The notes beneath the pieces are model-generated. The model was not told where the DNA came from, searched no databases, and saw only the letters and a program-made list of their open reading frames with translations. A stretch of 64,000 nucleotides of DNA, from positions 1 through 64,000 of the forward strand of contig JAUXRI010000250.1 of NCBI GenBank assembly GCA_030681895.1, written 5' to 3'. Each line of letters starts with the position of its first letter. Positions within the stretch are counted from its first letter, which is position 1. This document shows positions 46,144-53,102 of this stretch, in pieces. Made by a program: the position numbers and the translations under genes. The DNA comes from Myxococcales bacterium. Lineage in GTDB: Bacteria; Myxococcota; Myxococcia; Myxococcales; Myxococcaceae.

Positions 46144-49100
46144 TCGACCTTCAGGTTCACCACCGTCCCATTCCGCTCCACCCGCCCCACTGCCAGCACC
46201 AGCGCGGTGCCGGTGATCTCCTTTCGGTATTGCTCGAAGCGCCGCGGCTCGATGACGAGGTTGGCGAGGCCGCTCTCGTCTTCCACCGACATGAAGCAGA
46301 AGCCCTTCGCGGTGGGAGGCCGTTGCCGGACGATCACCAGCCCGCCAAGGCGTACCGTCTTCCCACTCGGAGCCTTCTGCAGCTCCTCGGCGGTGACGGC
46401 GCCGGCCTTCGTGAGCTGGCCCCGCAACAGCCCGACCGGATGTGACTCGAGCGAGAGACCGACGGTGTCGAAGTCGGTCGCGACGCGCTCGGTGGCGTTC
46501 ATCTGGGGGAACGGGGGCGCGTCGGTCGCCATCGGCATGCCGAAGAAGAGGTCGCCCTCGTCGAAGGTGCCGAGCGCCGAGAGCTCCCACAGTGCGCCAC
46601 GCCGGGAGCTCGTCATCGACGCCAACGCGCCCGACAGCACCAGCCGTGTCAGCTCCGCTCTGGGAATTCGGGTGCGCCGGGCCAGCTCGGCGAGCGACTG
46701 AAACACCCCACCCCGCTCCCGCTCGGCGACGAGCCGTTGCACGGTCTCTTCCTTCAGGCCCTTCACCAGCTCGAAGCCCAGCCGGAGCGCCGGTTGTTCG
46801 GGCATTCCCCCACTCGTCGGCGCGCGGCTCAGCCCCTCTTTCGTTCGGCCATCGAGCTCGAGCTGGCACTTCCAGGTGGAGCAGTTCACGTCGACCGCGC
46901 GGGCCTCGACGCCATGCCGTCGTGCATCGTCGACCAGCGTGTGCGGCGCGTAGAAGCCCATCGGCTGCGCATCGAGGAGCGCGGCGCAGAACACCGCCGG
47001 GTAGTACCGCTTGAGCCACGACGACACGTAGGCGATCAGCGCGAACGAGGCCGAGTGGCTCTCGGGGAAGCCGTAGTGCGAGAAGCCCTTGAAGCTGTCG
47101 AAGCTCTTCTCGGCGAACTCGCGCTCGTAGCCGCGGCTCACGCAGCCTTCGATGTAGCGATCGCGGAACTTCGGGAGCAGCTCGTGCGCACGTTTGTGTG
47201 ACAGGGCGCGGCGCAGGGCATCGGCGTCTCCGGGCGTGAAGCCGGCCGCCACCATGGCGAGCTTCATCGCCTGCTCCTGGAACAGCGGCACGCCGAGGGT
47301 GCGCTCGAGAATCGACTGCACGTCAGGCGAGGGGTACGTGACGGGCTCTTCACCGTTTCGTCGCCGCAGGTAGGGGTGCACCATCTCGCCGACGATGGGC
47401 CCGGGGCGGATGATCGCGATCTCGACGACCAGATCGTAGAAGGTTCGCGGCTTGAGGCGCGGGAGCATGTTCATCTGCGCGCGGCTCTCGATCTGAAACA
47501 CACCCACCGTGTCTGCCTCGCAGAGCATGTCGTAGACGGCGGGATCTTCTGCCGGCACCGTGGCCATGTCGTAGCGGCGGCCGGTGAGGGTCTCGATGAG
47601 TTCGAAGCTGCGCGCCACCACCGTGAGCATGCCCAGGCCGAGCAGGTCGACCTTCAAGATGTCGAGGGCCGAGAGATCGTCCTTCTCCCACTGCACGACG
47701 GTGCGGTCCTGCATGGCGCCGGCCTCGACCGGGGCAATCGAGACCAACGGGCCGTGCGTGATGACGAAGCCGCCGGTGTGAATCGAGAGGTGCCGCGGCA
47801 TGCCTGAGAGCTGGCGGGCCAGAGCCATCGTCTGCTGCACCGCGACGTCAGACGCCGACAGCCCGGCCTGGTGGAGCTGGTACGGCCCGACGTCGTCCGA
47901 CAGGTCCATCGCCTTCGAGAGGCGGTCGAGCTGGTCGACCGAGAGGCCGAGCGTCTTGCCGACCTCTTTCACCGACAACTTCCCGCGGAAGCAGATGTGC
48001 TCGCACACCATCGCGGCGCGGTGGCGGCCGTGTTTCTCGTAGACGTACTGCAACACCTCTTCGCGGCGCGCGTGCTCGAAGTCGACGTCGATGTCGGGAG
48101 GCTCCTTGCGCTCCATCGAGAGGAAACGCTCGAACAACAGCCCCATGCGCACGGGATCGATGGAGGTGATCTGCAGCACGTAACAGACGGCCGAGTTGGC
48201 GGCGCTCCCGCGGCCCTGGCAGAGAATGCCGCGCGATCGGGCGAAACGAACGATGTCCCACAGCGCGAGGAAGTAGCCCTCGTATTCGAGCGCGGTGATG
48301 AGCTTCAGCTCCTTCTCGAGCTGCCGCCGCACCGCCTCGGGCACGCCAGACGGGTACCGGACGCGCACGCCCTCTTCACAGAGGTGCTCGAGGTAGGTGC
48401 GCCGGTCCATGCCCGGCGGGAGCTCTTCTTCGCTGAAGGTGTAGTGCAGCTCGTCGAAGGTGAAGGAGCAGCCGTCGACGAGCTCCCTGCTGCGGCCGAC
48501 ACACTCGGGCGCGTCGGCGAACAGGCGGAGCATGTCGTCGGGCGACTTGAGCACCCGCTCGCCGTTGGGAAACACGAGGGTGCCGGCGGTGGCGAGGGTG
48601 GTGCCGAGGCGAATGGCCGTCATCACGTCTTGCAGCGGCTGGCGTTCACGGGAGTGCGTGTGCACGTCGTTGTGGGCGAGCAACGGCACATCGATGGCGC
48701 GGGCGAGACGTTTCGCGGCGAGCCAGCGGGCCTCGTCGTCGGCCGAGAGGTGACGAGACACGCCGACGGAGCTGCGGCCCTGGAACGCCTCGGCGATCGT
48801 CGCAGCGACGCGGTGGTCGTGCTCGCCATCGAGGAACACCATGGCGAGGCCTTCTGCGCGCTCGAGCACCCGTGCCCACGGCAGCCCGGCGTACCCTTTG
48901 GGGTGCGCCAGTCGGCTCTCGGAGATGAGCTCGCAGAGGTGGGCGTAGCCGGTCGCGTTCTGCACGTAGACGGCGATGGGCGGCGCGTCGGTGAGGGTCA
49001 ATCGGCTGGCGAGGACGAGCTTGAGCTGGTGCTGCTTCGCCTCGAGGTGGGCCTTCACGAGTCCATACAGGCCGTCATCGTCGGTGATGGCGAGGGCGGA

Positions 49101-49196
49101 CAGGCCGAGGGCGGCCGCCGACGACACGAGCTCCTCGGGGTGCGAGGCCCCGCGGAGGAACGAGTAGTTCGAACGGCTGACGAGCTCGGCGTACAT
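46113..49196 (-). CDS. dnaE2: Error-prone DNA polymerase DnaE2 (ImuC)
   Basis: 1027 residues, usual for DnaE2. C-family polymerase used in SOS mutagenesis with ImuA and ImuB. The start YAELVSRSNYSFLRGASHPEEL is typical of the branch; the first PHP metal His is absent, so proofreading by the PHP domain is unlikely. The catalytic Asp residues are in PPDIDVDF (about 368-372). Helix-hairpin-helix and OB parts follow (PRAELTRLVLSGAL; VRLGGLVIVRQRPPTAKG). It lies 8 bp after imuB, in one operon. Confidence 0.95.
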   Translation of the reverse strand: MYAELVSRSNYSFLRGASHPEELVSSAAALGLSALAITDDDGLYGLVKAHLEAKQHQLKLVLASRLTLTDAPPIAVYVQNATGYAHLCELISESRLAHPKGYAGLPWARVLERAEGLAMVFLDGEHDHRVAATIAEAFQGRSSVGVSRHLSADDEARWLAAKRLARAIDVPLLAHNDVHTHSRERQPLQDVMTAIRLGTTLATAGTLVFPNGERVLKSPDDMLRLFADAPECVGRSRELVDGCSFTFDELHYTFSEEELPPGMDRRTYLEHLCEEGVRVRYPSGVPEAVRRQLEKELKLITALEYEGYFLALWDIVRFARSRGILCQGRGSAANSAVCYVLQITSIDPVRMGLLFERFLSMERKEPPDIDVDFEHARREEVLQYVYEKHGRHRAAMVCEHICFRGKLSVKEVGKTLGLSVDQLDRLSKAMDLSDDVGPYQLHQAGLSASDVAVQQTMALARQLSGMPRHLSIHTGGFVITHGPLVSIAPVEAGAMQDRTVVQWEKDDLSALDILKVDLLGLGMLTVVARSFELIETLTGRRYDMATVPAEDPAVYDMLCEADTVGVFQIESRAQMNMLPRLKPRTFYDLVVEIAIIRPGPIVGEMVHPYLRRRNGEEPVTYPSPDVQSILERTLGVPLFQEQAMKLAMVAAGFTPGDADALRRALSHKRAHELLPKFRDRYIEGCVSRGYEREFAEKSFDSFKGFSHYGFPESHSASFALIAYVSSWLKRYYPAVFCAALLDAQPMGFYAPHTLVDDARRHGVEARAVDVNCSTWKCQLELDGRTKEGLSRAPTSGGMPEQPALRLGFELVKGLKEETVQRLVAERERGGVFQSLAELARRTRIPRAELTRLVLSGALASMTSSRRGALWELSALGTFDEGDLFFGMPMATDAPPFPQMNATERVATDFDTVGLSLESHPVGLLRGQLTKAGAVTAEELQKAPSGKTVRLGGLVIVRQRPPTAKGFCFMSVEDESGLANLVIEPRRFEQYRKEITGTALVLAVGRVERNGTVVNLKVDHLEPLMPEA

Positions 49197-49204
49197 GGGC
49201 GCGC

Positions 49205-50980
49205 TCAGTCGAAGACGCCGTGCGCGTAGAAGCGCCCGTCAGCCGCGTCCTTGAAGACCCACAACACGCCAACGCCTTCGACGCGCAGCCGGTAGTAGTC
49301 GCGGGCCACCGTGTCAGGGCTCCACCATTGGCCGACGAGGCGCTCGGGGCCTTCGATGGCTTCGACGCGCCGGCGCCGGCCCTGCAACGTCACGTACGCC
49401 GGCAGCCCCGACGACGAAGACACATCGGCGTGGAGCACCGTCGGCTCCCGGAACACCCGCGACGGGCGGGACTCGAGCGTCACCGCGAGCATCAACGGCT
49501 CGGCGACCGGCTTGGCCTTCGGCGCCCTCCACCGCTCACCCACCGCGAGCCCTGCGATCACATCCATCACGTCGGCCTCGTGCGGCCCCGCCGCTGCCCT
49601 GCCCCGCGGGCCATCCCAGGCTGAAGGCATGACGACCGGCTCGGGCTTCGGCTTCTCGGTCACGGGAGCCGACAACAACGCGAGCTGATCGTTCGTCTGC
49701 TGTCGGTCGCTCGAAGGCGACACCGCCGGCTCTCCCTTCTTCTCCCCCAGCGTCCACCCGGCATCGAGGGCGCCCCAGAGCTCCGACGGACGGCCGGCAT
49801 CGGGCGGGCGGAACGGTGCCAGCTTCCACGCCGTCTCGGGGCGATGCCGGGCGACGGGTTCGGCCGAGAACAACGACGCCTCGCCCAACGCCGACTGGAG
49901 CTTCGAGAGCACCACCTCGAGTTGTGCGTCTCCCGCAGGCGCGTCGCCGAGCATCAGCTGCCGGCCAGGGTCGGCGCAGGCCTCTTCGACGATCACGCGC
50001 ACGCCGGCGATGGGGTGCCGCACGGACAGATCGGTCAGCCGATGACGAATGAGCTCGAGCAGCAGCTTCGAGTGCGCCGCCGGCCTCGCGAGGATGAGCG
50101 GCAACGAGGTCAACCCCGCGCCTTCGAGCGTCAGCCCCACCGACAACCGCACCGCCGCGAGCTGCCGGCCCTGGAGCCGCGCGCAGAGACGATCGACCAC
50201 CATCTTGATCGCGAAGAGCACCGGCTCGAGCTGCTCCGCGGGCCAGTCGAGCGAGACGGACTCGTCGATGACCTCCGGCAACACCTCGGGCGTCAGATGC
50301 GAGTCGTCTTGCCCACGAGCGAGCTGGGCGACGAGGTGCCCGTGCGAGCCGAAGCGCGCCGCGAGCGAGCCGATGGGAAGACCCGAGAGCTCGCCCAGCG
50401 TGGTGAGGCCGAGCGCTTTGAGCGGACCCAGCACGTCGGCGCCGATGCCAGCACATGAGAGCGAGTCGAGCGGTGTCGAGGCGAAAGCAGCGCCGCCCTG
50501 TGCCGGGAGCACGCCCACCTCATTGAAGCGGCCGCTCGCCTGCGTGGTGAAGCGCTCGGAGCCGATCACCACCTTCGCGCGGAAGCCGGCCACGCCGCAG
50601 CGGGCGATGAGCTCTTCACGCCACGTGGCCTCACCACCCGACAGGTGCGCAGCCGAGGCGTCGAGCCACAGGCCGTGCGGGGCGTCGAGCTCGAAGCCGG
50701 GCGCCACCGGGAGCAACGACTCGCCGAGCGTGCACAGGGCCTTGCGCTCCTCATCGGCGTCGTAGCGGCGCTTGACGAGGCCGGGCACGGTGGCCGACGC
50801 CGCCGCGCCGGTCTGGCCGATGCGCACGCCCGCCGCGCTCGCCGCTCTCGACACGAAGCGCACCCGCTCGGCGCCCTTCACGTCTTCGAGCAGCACGACG
50901 GGCTTGCCGGCAAACGACGGCTGCTCCAGCACCAGGCGCTGCAGGGGAAACCTCGGAAGATGCACGTACGCCACACGCAT
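49205..50980 (-). CDS. imuB: Y-family polymerase-like protein ImuB
   Basis: 591 residues from the ATG at 50980, which has AGGAGG 8 nt upstream. ImuB is an inactive Y-family polymerase that links DnaE2 to the sliding clamp. The opening MRVAYVHLPRFPLQRLVLEQ shows the N-terminal motif with catalytic acids lost (AYVHLP where active enzymes have D-x-D). Little-finger region follows; the C-terminal third is a Pro/Ala linker plus the DYYRLRVEGVGVLWVFKD end seen in ImuB. A clamp motif was not pinned down; the NDQLALLSAP segment (around 440) is a possibility. An SOS box lies 12 bp upstream. Confidence 0.92.
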   Translation of the reverse strand: MRVAYVHLPRFPLQRLVLEQPSFAGKPVVLLEDVKGAERVRFVSRAASAAGVRIGQTGAAASATVPGLVKRRYDADEERKALCTLGESLLPVAPGFELDAPHGLWLDASAAHLSGGEATWREELIARCGVAGFRAKVVIGSERFTTQASGRFNEVGVLPAQGGAAFASTPLDSLSCAGIGADVLGPLKALGLTTLGELSGLPIGSLAARFGSHGHLVAQLARGQDDSHLTPEVLPEVIDESVSLDWPAEQLEPVLFAIKMVVDRLCARLQGRQLAAVRLSVGLTLEGAGLTSLPLILARPAAHSKLLLELIRHRLTDLSVRHPIAGVRVIVEEACADPGRQLMLGDAPAGDAQLEVVLSKLQSALGEASLFSAEPVARHRPETAWKLAPFRPPDAGRPSELWGALDAGWTLGEKKGEPAVSPSSDRQQTNDQLALLSAPVTEKPKPEPVVMPSAWDGPRGRAAAGPHEADVMDVIAGLAVGERWRAPKAKPVAEPLMLAVTLESRPSRVFREPTVLHADVSSSSGLPAYVTLQGRRRRVEAIEGPERLVGQWWSPDTVARDYYRLRVEGVGVLWVFKDAADGRFYAHGVFD

Positions 50981-50991
50981 GGGACGACCTC

Positions 50992-51007
50992 CTGAACACG
51001 CAAGCAG
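50992..51007 (-). promoter_or_regulatory. SOS (LexA) box upstream of imuB
   Basis: On the minus strand the site reads CTGCTTGCGTGTTCAG, with TGATA directly before it. It matches the box upstream of imuA at 14 of 16 positions and keeps the right half TTCAG intact. It begins 3 bp after the stop of the 54-codon gene and ends 11 bp before the imuB ATG, next to the AGGAGG ribosome binding site. Confidence 0.75.
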
Positions 51008-51009
51008 TA

Positions 51010-51174
51010 TCAGACAGGGCTGACAGTCACTGGCCGGCACACGGGCGGCGCCGCCGAGAACACCACCAGCCGCGGAGACGATGGCGCGAGCACCCAGACC
51101 TGCTCCACGCCCTGCCGCAACGACTGGAGCGCCACGTCGATCAACGCGCCCTTCAGCGGAAGCACCGCGCTCAT
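51010..51174 (-). CDS. 54-residue protein coupled to imuA, function unknown
   Basis: Reads MSAVLPLKGALIDVALQSLR, continues as QGVEQVWVLAPSSPRLVVFS, and ends with a Pro/Val-rich tail. Its ATG overlaps the imuA stop as ATGA (51174-51171), a strong sign of translational coupling. Its stop is 29 bp before the imuB start, so it fills the imuA-imuB gap. Codons are G/C-rich at third positions like the neighbours. One amphipathic helix and a beta-like segment are likely. No family recognised; it could be a small mutasome accessory or a remnant of a longer ImuA C terminus. Confidence 0.65.
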   Translation of the reverse strand: MSAVLPLKGALIDVALQSLRQGVEQVWVLAPSSPRLVVFSAAPPVCRPVTVSPV

Positions 51175-52184
51175 CGGAACGACCTCACCCGCACGCGAAG
51201 TGCGGCGTCTGTCTCGACGCGGACGGCATCGACGGCTGCCAGCTTCGCGGCGGGGCGCCGACGATTGCCGGGCGGCGCGAACGAGCGCAGCGACTCGCCC
51301 TCGAGCGGGAGCCCAAGGGAGCCTTCTCGACCCGGTCGCGTCGACACGTGGAAGCCGACCCCATCTCGCTGTTCATTCTTCTTCAGCCGCTGCAGCGACG
51401 AGCTCGCCGAGATGCGCGGCACCTCGAGGCCTGGCATCAGCGACGACGGACTGCGCCGGCTGCGCGCGAGCACGGCCAGGCGACTGCGCGGCACGACGAG
51501 CGTTCGACCTGTCACGCCCTGCGCGCGCGCGACCTCGACGTGCAGCTCAGGCTCGCCCACGGGCTCCTGGGCGCCCACCACGCGCAGATGGCCGACCAGC
51601 TTGCCTTCGGGCGTCCCCTCTCTCGCCGACATCACCAGCCGCACCAGGCCCTGCGCAGGAGCGGCGTTGGCGGTGAGCACCACCAGCAGCGAGCCACCGG
51701 CGCGGGCGGCGTCGAGGAGCTTCTTGGTGTCGATCATCGTCAGCCGCACGCCGGTGTGGGTGACGTCGAGCACCACGCAGGTGAAGGCGCCGCTGCGGAG
51801 CAACTGCACGGCCGACCAGACGAGCTGCCCCGGCGCCGGAGGACGCACGATGAGGAGCCGCTTCAAGTCGATGCCCATCGGCACGGCGGCGGGCGGGTAG
51901 AGCTCCTGCGGGCCGTCGACCCAGGCCGCCAGCCGCTTCTCGCGACACGCCGCCGCCACCAGCGACAAGGCCACCGTGGTGCGCCCCGAGGCCTCTTCAC
52001 CCGACAACTCCACCGCCGAGCCCATGCGAAAGACGCCCAGCGCGTCGAGCTCAGGCGCCCCCGTCGCCAGCGTCACCAGGTACCGCCGCGGCGCCGCCTG
52101 CACGCGACGGATCTGCTCCTTGAGGTGCTCGACGACCGATCGATCTGGAGCCGATTTACCGGCCTCTGCTGCGATTCCGCCCAT
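51171..52184 (-). CDS. imuA: RecA-like SOS mutagenesis protein ImuA
   Basis: 337 residues from the ATG at 52184, with GGAGG 5 nt upstream; the frame beyond it crosses the SOS box. ImuA is a RecA/SulA-like partner of ImuB and DnaE2. The opening HLKEQIRRVQ and the P-loop region AVELSGEEASGRTT are typical, but the P-loop Lys is replaced by Arg68, so nucleotide hydrolysis is doubtful. VLDVTHTGVRLTMIDTKKLL is the Walker B region. The C-terminal part is Arg/Pro-rich, ending in a segment that may bind ImuB or RecA. First gene of the mutasome operon. Confidence 0.9.
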   Translation of the reverse strand: MGGIAAEAGKSAPDRSVVEHLKEQIRRVQAAPRRYLVTLATGAPELDALGVFRMGSAVELSGEEASGRTTVALSLVAAACREKRLAAWVDGPQELYPPAAVPMGIDLKRLLIVRPPAPGQLVWSAVQLLRSGAFTCVVLDVTHTGVRLTMIDTKKLLDAARAGGSLLVVLTANAAPAQGLVRLVMSAREGTPEGKLVGHLRVVGAQEPVGEPELHVEVARAQGVTGRTLVVPRSRLAVLARSRRSPSSLMPGLEVPRISASSSLQRLKKNEQRDGVGFHVSTRPGREGSLGLPLEGESLRSFAPPGNRRRPAAKLAAVDAVRVETDAALRVRVRSFR

Positions 52185-52210
52185 GCGCGCCTCCGTTTCG
52201 GGATCTCTCC

Positions 52211-52226
52211 CTGAACACGCATTCAG
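52211..52226 (-). promoter_or_regulatory. SOS (LexA) box upstream of imuA
   Basis: CTGAATGCGTGTTCAG on the minus strand is a perfect CTGAA-N6-TTCAG palindrome. TTGATA overlaps its upstream edge and could be the -35, so bound LexA would block the promoter. It differs at one position (T for A/C) from the degenerate Myxococcus LexA box as I recall it, which I could not check. Confidence 0.8.
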
Positions 52227-52350
52227 TATCAAGAGGGGCTGACATTGAGGTGGGGCGGGTCGCCAACCACCTGAAACAACGGAGTTGAAGCAAAGTCAGT
52301 CGCAGCCTGGCCCGTACGGCGTGCGGAACATCACGCTGCCAGCGCGCTCA

Positions 52351-52404
52351 GTCGCTTCATGAACCGGTTGACCGTCACTTCATGAAGCCATACCATGACG
52401 CATC
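52351..52404 (+). promoter_or_regulatory. vapBC promoter overlapped by two TTCATGAA operator repeats
   Basis: -35 TTGACC (52368-52373), 17 bp, -10 TACCAT (52391-52396), then 8 nt to the vapB ATG. GTCGCTTCATGAA (52351-52363) and GTCACTTCATGAA (52375-52387) are direct repeats 24 bp apart, each centred on the palindrome TTCATGAA. One lies just upstream of -35 and one fills the spacer. This is the expected layout for autorepression by a ribbon-helix-helix antitoxin. Confidence 0.75.
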
Positions 52405-52707
52405 ATGTCCCGTGCCCTGCAGGTCTATCTCGACGACCCCGAATTCGAGACGCTCCGCGCGTGGGCCGACGCGCGCGGGTGGTCATTGTCTCAGGCCGTG
52501 CGGGTGGCGCTGAAGGCGCTGACCCGGCCACCGACGCCCGAAGACCCGCTGCTGGCGGCGAGCGGGATGATCGAGGGGCTGCCGGCCGATCTGAGTGAGC
52601 GCTTCGACGAGTATCTCGGGCTCACCTTCGTCGCCGAGCCTCCCGCCCAGTACGGCGTGCGCCCCCCGAAGCGGAGGCCGCGTGCCCGCAAGCCTGTTCG
52701 TCGATAG
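52405..52707 (+). CDS. vapB: Antitoxin of a VapBC-type module
   Basis: 100 residues. The N-terminal 45 residues (LQVYLDDPEFETLRAWADARGWSLSQAVRVALKAL) read as a beta strand plus two helices, as in ribbon-helix-helix DNA-binding antitoxins. The C-terminal part should wrap around the toxin; it ends in a basic tail (PPKRRPRARKPVRR). It overlaps the toxin gene by 26 bp and has operator repeats on its promoter. The exact antitoxin subfamily is not certain. Confidence 0.82.
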   Translation: MSRALQVYLDDPEFETLRAWADARGWSLSQAVRVALKALTRPPTPEDPLLAASGMIEGLPADLSERFDEYLGLTFVAEPPAQYGVRPPKRRPRARKPVRR

Positions 52708-53101
52708 CGGTGTCTGGCTGGCCTTCTTCAGCGCGCGCGATGGCCGGCACCGCGACGCCGATCGGCTCATTCGCGAAGCGCTCCGCCGAAAGCTCCCGCT
52801 CTTCACCACCAACCTGGTGCTGGCCGAGGTGCATCGGCTCCTGCTCCACCGTGCGGGCATTCGGCCGGCCGCGGCGGCGCTGAACGTCATCGACCAGAGC
52901 CCTGGCGTGACGGTTCAGTTCGCCACTGCGGCGATTCACGATGACGCACGGGCGTGGCTCGCGCGGCTCGACGATCAGGTGATCAGCTACACCGACGCCG
53001 CCAGCTTCGCGGTGATGAAGGCGAAGAAGTGCACGACGGCGCTGAGCTTCGATCACGACTTCGTGCTGGCCGGCTACTCGCTCTGGGACGGCGCAGAGTG
53101 A
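52682..53101 (+). CDS. vapC: PIN-domain toxin VapC
   Basis: 139 residues from the GTG at 52682; the longer frame from 52595 lies within vapB. The PIN-domain acidic residues are Asp8 (LFVDSG), Glu49 (VLAEVH), Asp105 (YTDAASF) and Asp124/Asp126 (SFDHDF), enough for a Mg-dependent RNase. VapC toxins cut tRNA or rRNA. The gene converges on the 30-haem cytochrome gene with one base between. Confidence 0.9.
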   Translation: MPASLFVDSGVWLAFFSARDGRHRDADRLIREALRRKLPLFTTNLVLAEVHRLLLHRAGIRPAAAALNVIDQSPGVTVQFATAAIHDDARAWLARLDDQVISYTDAASFAVMKAKKCTTALSFDHDFVLAGYSLWDGAE

Positions 53102-53102
53102 C

